Numbered from the stretch's first letter, positions 11,891-24,281 are shown. The stretch is 64,000 nt of DNA from Henckelia pumila (GCF_033568475.1 NC_133123.1:161711753-161775752), one strand, 5' to 3'. Notes: a model not told the origin generated them from the sequence alone. Made by a program: numbers and translations.

Positions 11891-13075
11891 ATTTGCGGAT
11901 ACAAACGAATATACATATTCTAATTAAATAATACATATATATTATTTTATTATAACTGAAATATATCTATCTATAAGAATATATTGTCTTTTCCGGTTGA
12001 TTATATAGTAATTATTTATATATATAAGAAATCGGAAATCACAAACCATAAAAAAAAAACTATGATATATAGTATTCAAATAGCTCATTGGAAACTACAC
12101 ATCTATTTAGTCTGTGGACAACCGAAAAAGATAAAAATACAAAATACAAAAGGCCAGAGATAGAGAATTTATCCTTAAAATGAACTATTAAAATTATTAT
12201 AGTAATTTTTAGTTACCCAGGTTTTATATTCTTTTGAAATATTAGTATTATCATCATACTATGAAAATTATTACTATTATACACATGGAAAATATCAAAA
12301 AATTAAATAATACAATGTTACATGATATACACATTTTCACGTCCATTTTTAAAACTACGCATACATTAATATCATCCCAATTAAAGAAATATTGATATAT
12401 AAACAGTCGAATAACACAATGTTATTATCCAAACAATAATTAGTTCAATTCTTTAAAAATCTAAAAATAGTTCGTTTATTTCAACATTGTTTAAAATTAT
12501 CGAAAATAGATAGCCTGGTAGAAATTAGAATAATCTCCTGTATTAGATTTCCAACAATATAATGGATGCAATAATATCCTAGGAAACTATGAATAACAAT
12601 GTACAATACCTACATGCAGATGATTCAAAACGATGGATATAGCCACCACAATGTTTTTCTTTTGCGGCAAAATAATATTTATTTATATATTGGATTACCA
12701 GCCGTTTATATATTTGGTTACCAGCCATTGGTTTAATTCACATCAAATGTCCTTTTAATTACCCTCAATAATAGTTAACTAATAATAATTAATGCACGCA
12801 TTATCATTTATTATAATTATAATTATAATTATAATAATACAATGTATCTAATACGAAATACGAAACGACACGCATTATCGGAAACCCAAAATAACTAATT
12901 CGAGCAAAACAGAGTTGACTAATAATTAATGCACATATTATCATATCATTTATTATTATGTATTTATAAATTATAATACAGTGACATAAGGGCAAAATGG
13001 GTAAGTAGACAATATGAAGGACAAATTTGTACATACACAATTGAAAAAATTATTCATGCTTTTAAAAGAGTAATA
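11891..13075. other. AT-rich non-coding part of unit A
   Basis: No gene is seen. The frame at 12,804-13,040 is AT-rich low-complexity sequence, recurs in unit B (37,091-37,327) and has no domain. Confidence 0.5.
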
Positions 13076-13395
13076 TTTCCAGGCAAACAACCAATTCTAT
13101 GCTAGACTAAATTCAACCGAGTTACGCTATCCGACTCGTTTTGAATATTTGTGTATTAAGCCAAGTAAAGAACTCTTCAACTTGGATACATACAGATACG
13201 AATCACACAACTGCATCCTCTTTAGACCCTTTTTTTTTTCCAGTTCACATCTTCTCATTATGTTATTAAATATTATTTTTAATTTTTTATATTTGAAATT
13301 ATGATTAAATTCAATAAATAAACACACACATATGGCGAGTTATATAATGTCTTATTAAAATATTAAATAAAATGATATTAGAATTTAATCATTTC

Positions 13396-13530
13396 AGGGG
13401 AAAAGTCAATGCCACCTTAAGGGTAGTACCCTCAAGGTGGCGTGTCAGTTTGTGATTGGCTAAATTTATGGGTCCCACATGTGTAGCCAATCACAAACTG
13501 ACACACCACATTGGCATCGACATTTCCCAT
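13396..13530. repeat. Fold-back element, copy in unit B
   Basis: Same structure as in unit A, with the 20-bp arms GTGTCAGTTTGTGATTGGCT and their complement intact. The first small stem has substitutions (CACCTTAAGG against CCTCAAGGTG). Confidence 0.5.
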
Positions 13531-14060
13531 TTGCGGATACAAACGAATATACATATTCTAATTAAATAATACATATATATTATTTTATTATAACTGAAAT
13601 ATATCTATCTATAAGAATATATTGTCTTTTCCGGTTGATTATATAGTAATTATTTATATATATAAGAAATCGGAAATCACAAACCATAAAAAAAAACTAT
13701 GATATATAGTATTCAAATAGCTCATTGGAAACTACACATCTATTTAGTCTGTGGACAACCGAAAAAGATAAAAATACAAAATACAAAAGGCCAGAGGTAG
13801 AGAATTTATCCTTAAAATGAACTATTAAAATTATTATAGTAATTTTTAGTTACCCAGGTTTTATATTCTTTCGAAATATTAGTATTATCATCATACTATG
13901 AAAATTATTACTATTATACACATGAAAAATATCAAAAAATTAAATAATACAATGTTACATGATATACACATTTTCACGGCCATTTTCAAAACTACACATA
14001 CATTAATATCATCCCAATTTATCGAAATATTGATATATAAACAGTCGAATAACACAATGT

Positions 14061-14866
14061 TGTTACCAAAAGTTATCACGAACAACCTCAATATGCAATC
14101 AGCCTGAATATGCAATCAACATGATCTACAACAGCGAGCCGAGAGTAATACTCTCTATCTTTAAGACAGATTTGCCCCGCCTAGATGCTAACGGGATTGA
14201 TGCAAAATGTCTCCCAAGATAAAACGCTGATCAACTTCGAGTAGCAGCACTGCCAACACGAAGAACTTCGAACAGAAGTGTTGTAAGAAACTTCAGATGC
14301 AGAAGTATGCAGAAGAGAAGAGAATAAGTGAATTGGTGAGAATGAATGCAAGTGGGGCGGTCTATTTATAGACGTTGGACAGATGCATGCGGATGGATGC
14401 ACACTCAGCCGAGGGGATGCACTGGTTCAGACCGAAGGGACGCGCTGGTTCGGCCTCAAAAGATGCACTTTTTTGGATCGAAAAGACGCACTGTTTCGGA
14501 CACAACAGATGCACTCTGACAGAACATTCTGGAAGAAAAATAAAATTAATATATTAATTTTCGGAAACAAAATAAATTTATTTTGTCCAAAAATTTAAAC
14601 ATGTGCCAAAGCCAAGCCCAAGCCCGAGCCCGTACCGAGCCGGCCAGCCAGTCGGACGGCGGCGGCGCGCGCGCGTAGCTAATGGTTCGAACCTAGCTTA
14701 GACTAGGTCCGCTCCCCTTAACAAACATGGGTATCCCTTGGGACCCCAACCCATTGTCTAACCTTGGGCATTATATAGTGTCATCCATTTCCATATTTTA
14801 CCAATGTGGGATAATGAGCATGAAAGCCTCATTCACCATATTTTTTATCATCCATTATTTCCAACA
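14061..14866 (-). repeat. 3' LTR of Copia-1
   Basis: This 806-bp repeat starts TGTTACCAAAAG and ends TTTCCAACA. On the minus strand it has a TATA box TATAAATAGA (14,361-14,370). Directly upstream of that are five units of about 23 bp at 14,416, 14,439, 14,462, 14,485 and 14,508, each opening GAYGC. Confidence 0.9.
14416..14530 (-). repeat. 23-bp tandem repeats in the Copia-1 U3
   Basis: Five imperfect units with exact 23-bp spacing share GAYGCACTGGTTCGG. They end about 45 bp upstream of the TATA box in element orientation, the place for an enhancer. The other LTR has them at 36,557-36,672 with one extra T in the fourth interval. Confidence 0.75.
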
Positions 14867-14878
14867 ATCCCCCACATG
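14867..14878 (-). promoter_or_regulatory. Polypurine tract of Copia-1
   Basis: The minus strand reads CATGTGGGGGAT immediately before the 3' LTR, as expected for plus-strand priming. Confidence 0.85.
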
Positions 14879-15384
14879 AATATGATTTTATGCGAATATG
14901 TATGCATATGCTAAAAGAGAGTTTCTTCCAAAAAATTATTAGGGAGAGGTAGCTTGCGGCTTTGAACCTTCCTTAGTGAAATACTATCGGATTTACTAGG
15001 CTGCCTAGTGAACGTGATGTCTTGAACTATTCAGCTGTTGATGTAAACCTAGACAACAGTATTCACACAATAATTTTTCTAACACTTTATTTGTTCTCAT
15101 GATTTTGTCCGTTTTGGCCCTGGACAACATCTTGGATTCTTAAGTGTTTCGTTGAAGCGGCCCGTCTTCACACTTAAATAGGTGACCTCCTAGTATTTGA
15201 GTATCCTGTCATACTCTATTTCTTAAAGAAATATAGGAATCATTAAAATTTTGTTAAAACTTACCCTCACTACTTGCACAGGTTGCACTTTTATTCTAGG
15301 AATGAGAAGAGAACGAAGTTTTAAGTGCACGCGAACATTCATAACTTGATTTTCCCATTGAACCAAGATCTTGGGATCTCCAAT
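14879..15384 (-). other. 3' untranslated part of Copia-1
   Basis: Non-coding element sequence between the end of the RNase H frame and the polypurine tract. No feature beyond this is seen. Confidence 0.6.
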
Positions 15385-15909
15385 CTACAAGGTTGGGTTT
15401 CCGCTATGAATATTCTTTAATTTTGTAGGTTTTACTCCCATTCCTCTGAATAAGCAGTTTACTTGATCTCTCCCTAAACCTTTTGTCAACGGATCCGCTA
15501 AGTTATCTTTTGATTTTACATAATCAACTGCGATAACACCATTTGAGATCAACTGCCTAATGGTATTATGTCTTCGACGTATGTGTCTTGACTTACCATT
15601 ATACATAATACTTTGTGCCCTACCCATAGCCGACTGACTATCGCAATGTATCATTATTGTTGGCACTGGTTTCGTCCAACACGGAATATCTTCTAGGAAA
15701 TTACGAAGCCATTCCTATTTTTCTCCCGCTTTGTCTAGAGCTATAAATTTCGATTCCATAGTTGAACGAGCTATACACGTTTGTTTAGAGGATTTTCACG
15801 ACACAGCTCCTCCACCGATGGTGAACACATATCCACTTGTGGACTTAGAGTCTTTTATGTCGGATATCCAATTTGCATCGCAGTATCCTTCTAGTATGGA
15901 AGGATATGT
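15385..15909 (-). pseudogene. Copia-1 RNase H, C-terminal fragment
   Basis: This is the 3' part of Copia-1 pol beyond the Gypsy-2 insertion. It includes a [10 protein letters not shown]-like stretch and, from 15,666 down, the motifs CDSQSA, SRHIRRRHNTIRQL and KDNLADPLTKGL that close the Ty1/copia RNase H. The frame upstream of 15,666 contains stops, for example where GAVSW is expected, so the domain was already decayed. It continues the frame that ends at the other insertion edge near 32,715. Confidence 0.85.
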
Positions 15910-15914
15910 GCTAT

Positions 15915-17255
15915 TGTAGTGACCCTTACCCGGATCACCTACTAAACAGAACTTAGGCATGCAATTAACTTAATAAAACAGATATCAGAATAAAACTGCG
16001 GAATCCATAGACAATATAAAATCCCAAGAAAAGGAATCTGTAATTATCCAATAATATACAACCAAATCGAATAGCTGTATAAACCCAAACAACAGTAATA
16101 AAACATAAGCGAAGCTCCAGCCGGCCAACCGCTGACTAGCCCCTCCTGGATCCACCCTCCTCGTCCAATCGCAAACCTGCCCCATGGAATAGGGTGTCCA
16201 GAAAATACAGAGTACGAGACGTGAGCATAAAACGCTCAGTGCGAGAGTATGAGTATACATGCATGCAAAGTGAACTCCCTATAGACTCGAGGTCAAGGAT
16301 CAGATAACAGAGACAGACCGGGCCCTGGTATGTAGCACGCTGTGCCGTCGCTTCAGGAGGTGGCTCCCATACCGAGATAACCGTGGATACGCCGGACCCA
16401 AATCGATGGAAGTCCAATCCACTAACAGGATAGGGTACAACCCTACTAACAGACATCTCGAAGGAGATACAGCAAGATGCAAATGAATGCAGCATAATAT
16501 CATGGCATATAAATCATGCAGTCACATAATACATGCATACTCAGTCAGGATATCTCGAACAGTACTTTCGTACCTCAAATACAGTGAAAGCTCTACCAAC
16601 TCTAGGTCCACGCCTATAGTCTGCTCTACACTGCTAAATGATACTACTATCATTAAAGTGCTCTAAAAGCCTTAACTAAGCTATTGCATACTCCTAAATA
16701 TTTATAGGAAGCAAAAGCTATACCTTCGTCCGTCGTTAGCCCTTTGATGTCGATGCCTCCAGAACTTGGGCACAACTCTGCTACGACTACCGAACGCCTC
16801 TCCGACCTCCGGACCAAGCCTAAAAAGACTAGAACAGCTCCAAAAGGACTAGAAAGGAAAGGAGAACTCGGAATTGGCAAAGAGAAATGAAGTCTCGGCC
16901 TTCTATTTATAGACAACGATCGGAACTTCCGATCCTTGATCGGAACGTCCGAACCTCGATCGGAACGTCCGATCCTGCCATCGGAGCTTCCGAAGATCCT
17001 GATCTGCCACGTGTCAAAATATCACTTGTTGACTCCAGATAGGGGTGATCGGAGCCTCCGGTCCTGATCGGAGCTTCCGATCCAGCCACACGTCATGGAT
17101 GACGTAATATCATCGGTGCCTCCGATCCTCATCGGAGCTTCCGATCCCGATCGGAGCTTCCGATCGTCCCTTCGGAGCTTCCGATCCGTCCGATGCCTAA
17201 TTGAATTGATTAGCATTAATCCTTTAATTACTCAATTAGGGCACGGGCTACTACA
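15915..17255 (-). repeat. 3' LTR of Gypsy-2
   Basis: 1,341 bp, TG to CA. On the minus strand it has a TATA box TATAAATAG (16,903-16,911), and upstream of that a cluster of palindromes, a G-box CACGTG near 17,008 and an ACGTCA/TGACGT pair near 17,090-17,105. ORFs at 15,985-16,916 recur exactly in the other LTR and are not genes. Confidence 0.95.
16918..17188 (-). promoter_or_regulatory. Array of about ten GATCGGAGCTTCCGATC-like palindromes in the Gypsy-2 U3
   Basis: About ten imperfect palindromes of the form CGGANCNTCCG lie immediately upstream of the TATA box in element orientation. They are irregularly spaced and mixed with a G-box and TGACG motifs. The other LTR repeats the array at 32,372-32,642. 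The position suggests transcription-factor binding sites; the factor is unknown. Confidence 0.65.
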
Positions 17256-17268
17256 TTCTCCCCCACTT
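17256..17268 (-). promoter_or_regulatory. Polypurine tract of Gypsy-2
   Basis: The minus strand reads AAGTGGGGGAGAA just before the 3' LTR. Confidence 0.85.
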
Positions 17269-17389
17269 AAGATATTTCGTCCTCGAAATCAGATCTTAAG
17301 TACCGAATGCAAATACAGAAATCAGAAACATTCTTTATTCAATCAAATGTTTACAGAGTTTGCAACTGAATACAACTTAAAGAATGAAA

Positions 17390-20300
17390 TCAAAACAACT
17401 CAGGATGGTCTTTACGCATCCTGTCCTCAAGCTCCCAAGTAGCTTCCTCAGTGCCTCGGCGTTGCCACTGAACTAAAACCAAAGGAATGACTTTGTTCCG
17501 TAGAACCTTATCCTTATAATCAAGGATGCGAAGAGGTTTCTCAACATAAGTCAAATCCTTGTCTACCTGAACCTCAGATCGCTGCAGAATATGAGATTCA
17601 TCCGCCACATACCGTCGCAACAGAGATACGTGGAACACATCGTGAATGCTGGATAGATGCGGTGGCAAAGCTAGTCGATAAGCCAAATCGCCAATACTCT
17701 CCAAGATCTCAAACGGACCGATAAATCTGGGAGACAACTTGCCCTTAAGGCCAAATCTGAGAATCTTGCGGAAAGGTGACACTCTCAGAAACACTTTTTC
17801 CCCGACCTCGAACTGCAAAGGCCTACGCTTGATATTAGCATAACTGGCCTGACGATCCTGTGCAGTCTTAATCCGTTTCTTGATTTGATCAACAATGTCT
17901 ATCGCCTGCTGGATAAACTCCGGTCCCTCAGCCTGTCTCTCCCCCACTTCTTCCCAGAAGAGTGGAGTACGACAACGTCGCCCATACAACGCCTCAAAAG
18001 GTGCCATCCCAATACTAGTGTGATAGCTGTTGTTGTAAACGAACTCGATCAACGGCAAATGATCCTGCCAGGCTGAACCAAAATCCAAGACGCACGCTCT
18101 AAGCATATCTTCTAACGTACGGATAGTGCGCTCTGACTGACCATCAGTCTCTGGATGATAGGCTGTACTCAAACTGAGAGTAGTACCCATCGCACGCTGA
18201 ACACTCCCCCAGAATCTAGAAGTAAATCTGGGGTCCCGATCGCTGACAATGCTCACAGGCACTCCATGAAGTCGAACGATCTCCTGAATGTACAACCGAG
18301 CCATGCGATCCACAGAGTACTCTCGGCTATAGGCAATGAAATGCGCTGACTTGGTGATTCGGTCCACCACAACCCAGATAGCATCACAGTTCCTCGGGGA
18401 TACCGGCAAATGGGTCACAAAGTCCATAGTGATAAACTCCCATTTCCATTCAGGAATAGGCAGACTGTGAAGCAATCCTCCAGGTCGTCGGTGCTCTGCC
18501 TTGACCTGTTGACACACCAAACATCTCGAAACAAACTGATAAACACTGCGTTTCATTCCCTTCCACCAGAAACGAGTACGTAGATCCTTGTACATCTTGC
18601 TGCTCCCAGGATGAATACTCAACTTAGTGCGATGCGCCTGAGACAAAATCTCCTCTCGCAACTCTTCATCCTGCGGAATCACAAGCCTACCAGACAAACA
18701 CAAAAAGCCATCTGACTGATAATGAAATCCGGACGAGCTACCCTCGTTAGCTAGACGAGCTAAATGCTGGGTCTTCGAATCAGACATCTGAGCATCTCGG
18801 ATCCTCGAATACAAGGCTGGCTCAGATAATATCGCAAACATCTGGATACTCTGCATACCTTTCTTATGCTTGAAGGTAAAACCTGAAGTACAACAGTCAC
18901 TGATCGCACTAGACATCGAACAAGTCTGAAGTGCGGATAGTCGCACCTTGCGACTCAAAGCATCAGCGGTGAGATTAGCAGCTCCCGGATGGTACTTAAT
19001 CTCGCAATCATAGTCCTTAAGCAAGTCCATCCAACGTCTCTGTCTCATGTTCAATTCTGCCTGAGTGAACAAATACTTGAGACTCTTATGGTCGGTGAAG
19101 ATCTCAAATTTCTCGCCATACAGATAATGACGCCAGATCTTCAAAGCGAACACAATGGCTGCTAACTCCAAATCATGGACTGGGTAGTTGTCCTCGTGAA
19201 GCTTCAGCTGTCTAGAAGCGTATGCGATCACATGCCCATTCTGAGTCAGGACACAGCCTAACCCCTGAAGAGAAGCATCCGTGTAAACTACATACCCTCC
19301 AGATCCTGACGGTAAAGCCAACACCGGCGCAGAAGTCAACCGTCGTCGAAGCTCACGGAAATTCTCCTCGCACTCGGAGGACCACTCGAAATCCACACCC
19401 TTGCGGGTAAGCTGCGTCAACGGTCGAGCTAACTGAGAGAAGTTCAGAATGAAGCGACGATAATACCCTGCTAGACCCAGAAAACTACGGATCTCAGCAA
19501 CTGTCGTCGGACGCGACCAATTAAGTACCGCTTCAATCTTGCTTGGATCAACAGAAATCCCCTCCCTGGATATGATATGGCCAAGAAAAACCACTCTATC
19601 CATCCAGAACTCACACTTGCTCAGCTTGGCGTACAATTGCTCATCTCGAAGAGTCTGCAGTACCAACCGCAAGTGAGAAACATGCTCTTCCGTATTACGC
19701 GAATACACCAAGATGTCGTCAATGAAGACCACGACAAACTTGTCCAAATACTCCCTGAAGACACGGTTCATCAGATCCATGAATATAGCCGGCGCATTAG
19801 TCAAACCAAATGGCATCACTAGGAACTCGTAATGCCCATAGCGAGTACGGAATGCAGTCTTGGCTACGTCCTGATCACGGACTCTCAACTGATGATACCC
19901 AGATCTCAAGTCAATCTTGGAGTAAATTGATGTGCCCTGCAGCTGGTCAAACAAGTCATCCACACGAGGCAACGGATACTTGTTCTTCACAGTCACTCGA
20001 TTCAGCTGCCGGTAGTCAATGCACAGCCGCATCGACCCATCCTTCTTCTTTACGAAGAGAACAGGAGCTCCCCAAGGAGATACACTAGGACGAATGTACC
20101 CCTTGTCCAAAAGATCATGTAGCTGATTCTTCAACTCACGCATCTCTGACGGAGCCAGACGATACGGTGCTCTAGAAATAGGCGAAGTACCCGGCATCAA
20201 CTCTATGCCAAACTCGACTTCCCTAGCAGGAGGAAAACCCGGAATCTCATCAGGAAACACATCTGGAAATTCATCCACAACAGGAATGCTCTCTATCCCA

Positions 20301-21049
20301 ATACTCTCAGCGGACAAATCAACTGCATAGATAAGGTAGCCTTCTCCGCCAGACTCCAGAGCTCGACAGGCTCTCAAAGCTGATACCAAAGGCATCGGGG
20401 GTCGCGCTCCCTCACCATAGAAAAACCAACTCTCACTCCCTTCCAGATGAAAGCATACTAATCTCTGATAGCAGTCCACTGAAGCTCGATAGGTAGTAAG
20501 CACATCTATTCCCAGAATGCAATCAAAGTCGTCCATCGCCAGGACCATGAGATTCGCTAACAGAACGTTCCCTTCGAACTCTAAAGGGCAACCCATCACT
20601 AGACGTTTAGCCAAAGCAGATTGGCCCGTCGGAGTAGAAACAGACATCACTACGTCTAGTGCAATGCATGGTAACTTATGCCTCTTAACAAAACGTGCAG
20701 AAATGAAGGAATGAGATGCACCAGTGTCAATAAGTACAAGAGCATGTATACCATAAAGCATAAATGTACCTGCGATGACTTTCTCATTCTCCTCCACAGC
20801 CTGGTCATGTATCAGGGCAAACACCTGGCCAGAAGCTCGTGGCCTCAAATGAGAACTCCCAGCAGACTGTCCCTGCGACCTCTGCTGTACGGTAGCCTGA
20901 GAACCCGATCCTGAACCAGAACCAGAACCGCCTCCCCCAGACTGTGGACAATCCCTCCGGATATGACCAGTCTCTCCACAACGGAAACAAGCTCCAGAAG
21001 CCCTGCGGCACTTGTCGGATGGATGGTTCTTCCCACAGTGATCACACTT
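17390..21049 (-). CDS. pol: Gypsy-2 gag C terminus plus pol
   Basis: This open frame follows on from gag on the far side of the Copia-2 insertion. It starts with [13 protein letters not shown] and a CCHC knuckle [14 protein letters not shown]. Next come protease ([12 protein letters not shown]), RT (FIDDILVYS), RNase H ([12 protein letters not shown] and intact TADALSRK), and integrase with an HHCC finger and MDF, SDRDPRF and DGQSER. A chromodomain-like tail ends at [15 protein letters not shown]. There are no stops or frameshifts. The ATG at 21,076 lies in the Copia-2 LTR and is not the native start. With gag the polyprotein would be about 1,471 residues, and the frames agree across the insertion. 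Confidence 0.93.
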   Translation of the reverse strand, partial: KCDHCGKNHPSDKCRRASGACFRCGETGHIRRDCPQSGGGGSGSGSGSGSQATVQQRSQGQSAGSSHLRPRASGQVFALIHDQAVEENEKVIAGTFMLYGIHALVLIDTGASHSFISARFVKRHKLPCIALDVVMSVSTPTGQSALAKRLVMGCPLEFEGNVLLANLMVLAMDDFDCILGIDVLTTYRASVDCYQRLVCFHLEGSESWFFYGEGARPPMPLVSALRACRALESGGEGYLIYAVDLSAESIGIESIPVVDEFPDVFPDEIPGFPPAREVEFGIELMPGTSPISRAPYRLAPSEMRELKNQLHDLLDKGYIRPSVSPWGAPVLFVKKKDGSMRLCIDYRQLNRVTVKNKYPLPRVDDLFDQLQGTSIYSKIDLRSGYHQLRVRDQDVAKTAFRTRYGHYEFLVMPFGLTNAPAIFMDLMNRVFREYLDKFVVVFIDDILVYSRNTEEHVSHLRLVLQTLRDEQLYAKLSKCEFWMDRVVFLGHIISREGISVDPSKIEAVLNWSRPTTVAEIRSFLGLAGYYRRFILNFSQLARPLTQLTRKGVDFEWSSECEENFRELRRRLTSAPVLALPSGSGGYVVYTDASLQGLGCVLTQNGHVIAYASRQLKLHEDNYPVHDLELAAIVFALKIWRHYLYGEKFEIFTDHKSLKYLFTQAELNMRQRRWMDLLKDYDCEIKYHPGAANLTADALSRKVRLSALQTCSMSSAISDCCTSGFTFKHKKGMQSIQMFAILSEPALYSRIRDAQMSDSKTQHLARLANEGSSSGFHYQSDGFLCLSGRLVIPQDEELREEILSQAHRTKLSIHPGSSKMYKDLRTRFWWKGMKRSVYQFVSRCLVCQQVKAEHRRPGGLLHSLPIPEWKWEFITMDFVTHLPVSPRNCDAIWVVVDRITKSAHFIAYSREYSVDRMARLYIQEIVRLHGVPVSIVSDRDPRFTSRFWGSVQRAMGTTLSLSTAYHPETDGQSERTIRTLEDMLRACVLDFGSAWQDHLPLIEFVYNNSYHTSIGMAPFEALYGRRCRTPLFWEEVGERQAEGPEFIQQAIDIVDQIKKRIKTAQDRQASYANIKRRPLQFEVGEKVFLRVSPFRKILRFGLKGKLSPRFIGPFEILESIGDLAYRLALPPHLSSIHDVFHVSLLRRYVADESHILQRSEVQVDKDLTYVEKPLRILDYKDKVLRNKVIPLVLVQWQRRGTEEATWELEDRMRKDHPELF

Positions 21050-22910
21050 TGTAAGAGTGGGTGCCCAGTGAGCCAACTGTGTGGCTATGGGCTTTGATGA
21101 CTCTTTGTATAAACAATCTTTTGTTTAATATTATTTACACTTTTATGGCAATGACTTTATATTACTTCATATTGTTATATTGTGATATACTATTGTTGTT
21201 TTGATAAAGACCTTGAATATACTATAGTGTATGTAAGATGTGGTAGAACATGGAGATGTCTATCATGAAATACATCTTATAGTCACTGTATATTCTAAAT
21301 ACGTTCCTAGTCGATTGAGCCGTCCGATAATAAGGATAAGGATCGCTCGAGTTTGAGACTAGCATTTGCGATGCGGAGTACCACGTTTCATTGGTAGGGA
21401 ACATGGAGATGTTCGAAGCATGCAAATGGATATTCATATGATGAATAATCGAACTACCCTATCCGGACTTTCCAAGTGGTTATCACTTATCGAGTGGATA
21501 AAGTCCGCGGTTTTGGTTGTACACCATTAGTCCTTACGACTTGAAACATCATGGAGACTCTATATGCTAGTGCTGTGCTTTGACTCGTTTACCGACTCTA
21601 TGGGAGTCATCAGGTGTCGAGATTGGGTACAGTTACGACACATATAGGAGTCAATGCATTGTTGTCAAGGATTCACCACATACTTGCGAGTGTGGATATC
21701 CTATGCGGTCTGAGGAGATATTAGTGTGACAAATCTCTGGCCAGAGTACTTGATGTGATTTAAGAAATGGTTTCTTAGTAGCACATGCGATGTCACTAAT
21801 TTGATCTTCAAGATGTATTGCATAGTTATCGAATCTTGAGCGACTCTCGATATACCAATGGTTGTTGATTCGATCGGGATATATGGATGAAGGGACCGTA
21901 CTGTACGCTAACCAAAATCTACTGGTTCTTGTAGGCACTATCAGTGATACCTAGGGAATCATGGGGCGATGTTGCTAGGCGCTTTACCATGATTCGTTGG
22001 GCAAGTCGGAAAATGTTGTTCCGAGTCACAAGGAGTTGTGAGCCCACGGCTAGCTGTATCCCTGAACCATTGAGGGTCACACAGTGTAATGGAGTTTTAA
22101 TCCCCGTTGAGATAGTTAAATTTAAAGAGTTAAATTTAATGAACTAAGGAGTTGGACTTCTTAAATAAGAGTAAGGGAGTAGGATTTCCTAAAATGACAT
22201 AGGGATGGACATTTTTGGAAACCACTGAATTCGGATTCAGGAAAATTTATTTTGACTTTAAAATGTGCAGAAATGGTTTCTGTGCACATTGGTGAAATCG
22301 GTTCATCAATCGGAGTCACGATGAATTTTATATTAATTTCTGAACGAGCGGGCTTTGCTTGTCGGGCCTGAACTTATGACTAATGGGCCCTAAGCTGTTA
22401 GTGGCCTGCATTATAAATAAGTTATTTCAGTACAGAAATTAGACACAACAGCTCATTATTTTTGAGAAGCAAAAATCGAAAAACCCTAGCCTCTCAAAGT
22501 AATAATCGGCCGACCCCTCCCATACTCTGCCCGAGAAATTTCGGTCTGTGATTTTGAATCGCAGTCAGGAATAACGAATCAGATTCGTTTAATCTCTTCG
22601 CAGAAAACTTCTGACAGATTTTCTAGTGCAATCTGTCAGAGGGATTTAAACCTCATTCGTGGACCTGATTGAAGGAGTTCATCAGTTCCTGGGAGATACA
22701 AGAAGCGCAGAGAAATCTGTGTGGTGTCAATAATCTCGCTTCGAGATTGAAGGTAAAATTTAATTAATTGTTATTTGAATTTTACACACACAATAATTTA
22801 ATCGTTGAATGGTTGATACCCACACCATGGAATTGTTCCATGATAAAATTTTTAAACTTCCGCTGCACCGGGTATCAATCGTGATTGATCTGAACGCCAG
22901 TTTTCCAACA
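21050..22910 (+). repeat. 5' LTR of Copia-2
   Basis: 1,861 bp, starting TGTAAGAGTGGG and ending AGTTTTCCAACA. A TATA box TATAAATAA is at 22,412-22,420. A good splice-donor-like site, AAG then GTAAAA, lies at 22,750-22,758 near the LTR end. Small ORFs such as 21,651-21,938 repeat in the other LTR and are not genes. Confidence 0.95.
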
Positions 22911-22911
22911 G

Positions 22912-22923
22912 TGGTATCAGAGC
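22912..22923 (+). promoter_or_regulatory. Primer binding site of Copia-2 (tRNA-iMet)
   Basis: TGGTATCAGAGC lies one base inside the 5' LTR and is complementary to the 3' end of initiator-Met tRNA. Confidence 0.95.
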
Positions 22924-23039
22924 CAGGTTGCTCAGATCAAACGATTAAATTAATCGATTGTACAAAATTTTTGAATCTCGGTTTTTGGAAAACAAAATAA
23001 ATATTTTTTAAATAAAAAAATTTTTTCGGGGCAAAACCC

Positions 23040-23220
23040 GGGCAGCGATTGGATCGCTGCCCTGTGGGGCAGCAATTGTTGCTGCCCCGGGCGGCGCACG
23101 GCGCCGCCCAGCGGCGGCGCCAGGCGCCGCCAGGGCAGCAATTGTTGCTGCCCTAAGGGGGCAGCCGGGCTGCCCCCGGCCCGCGCCCCGGGTGCGGGCC
23201 GGCCCGGGAGTGTCCCGGGC
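23040..23220 (+). repeat. String of eight hairpins in the Copia-2 leader
   Basis: Eight consecutive inverted repeats, each with a 3-base loop, follow one another with 0-3 bases between most of them. They are at 23,040-23,062, 23,066-23,088, 23,089-23,109, 23,113-23,131, 23,133-23,153, 23,157-23,177, 23,178-23,200 and 23,202-23,220. Stems are 8-10 bp and perfect, except for one G-T pair in the seventh. Loops read TGG, TTG, ACG, CAG, TTG, CGG, CCG and GTG. The block is very GC-rich inside an AT-rich leader. It lies between the primer site and gag, where packaging, dimerisation or translation signals usually sit; its role is unknown. Confidence 0.85.
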
Positions 23221-23434
23221 GGCCCGCGGGAAAAATTTTATTTTTATTTAAAAATTAATTTTAATGTGTTGAAATTTTATTTTTGGTCCGGTCAAAAATT
23301 GTTTTTGATTGGTTCACGAGATTTCGGATCGAATTGTTCGAGTCCGTAAATTTTAAAATTGATTTTTGGATAAATTTGAATTTTTGGAAAATTTTAATAT
23401 TTTATCCTTAAATTGAATTTTGAAATCAATTATT

Positions 23435-23612
23435 TTTGGTACAATTGATGATAAGATATGATCTTATGATATATTAAGTAAAATATGATTTTATTTGTAA
23501 AATTGGATTTTATAGATAAAATATGATTTTATTTGATATAGAGATAAAATATGATTTTATATGTGAAATGAGATTTTATATATAAAATATGATTTTATCT
23601 TGTTTAAATTTG
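23435..23612 (+). repeat. AT-rich imperfect repeats in the Copia-2 leader
   Basis: About six variants of ATAAAATATGATTTTAT recur, each nearly palindromic. Polymerase slippage or fold-back expansion could make them. No function is evident. Confidence 0.6.
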
Positions 23613-24281
23613 AATTGCCACTGCATGTTATCCAATAAATTAATTTTGAATTAAATGTTATTGGATAAGGATGATCGATTGCCATGACCAATTTTGTAGG
23701 TGTATGTTAGGAATTTACATTTTGTTTTTATTGTTGTTGGTTTTATTAATGGGCGTGGTTTATGGCCCGATATGAATGTCATATGTAATAAAAGTGGGCT
23801 TGGTTTATAGCCCGTTCCCACCCCTAAAAATGTATCCCCTACTTGTCATTGTTATTTATTGTAAATACATTAGATTTAGTGGGAGATCAAGATTTGAAGA
23901 CGGTGGGCCCAGCAGACAATAAAGACTGAAGAAATGTAAATTGGAAGCACATGTAATAGGATTGCATTGCATACTGCATATTACCTAGGATTGGACTAAG
24001 ACCCGTGATTGGCAACCACGGGTCAATTAGAAATGGAATCGATCATCCTATATAATATTTGATATTATGATTGTATGCATGTTTAGACATAAATTGCGTG
24101 AATCCGGCAAGCATGCAATAAAATGAATATGATGAGACAAATATTTTTATAATTAAAAATCCCTCATTTTAAATATGATTTAAAATTTATATCAAGATAA
24201 ATAAAGGAAATTTAAATTTGTTTAAATGTTCCTACCTTCCATCAACGGTCAATGTATGTGATGCTACCCGCGGATACGGTC

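Larger units (their letters stand above)
1362..13075. repeat. Tandem duplication, unit A (interrupted by Gypsy-1)
   Basis: Bases 1362-1636 plus 11712-13075 are nearly identical to 13076-14060 plus about 36,850-37,362. The unit starts at TTTCCAGGCAAACAACC and ends at AAAAGAGTAATA; at 13,075/13,076 the end of one unit abuts the start of the next. Without the inserted retrotransposon the unit is about 1.64 kb. It encodes nothing recognisable. It contains an AT-rich stretch, a fold-back element at 11,758-11,890 and a short TTATAA repeat at about 12,810-12,836. Confidence 0.85.

Noticed and set aside
16918-17188. CRISPR-like spaced palindromes
   Set aside because: Plant DNA, no cas genes, uneven spacing, located in an LTR promoter.
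22950-23230. GC-rich block as bacterial contamination or CpG-island promoter
   Set aside because: It lies inside a full-length retrotransposon with intact ends and consists of ordered hairpins.
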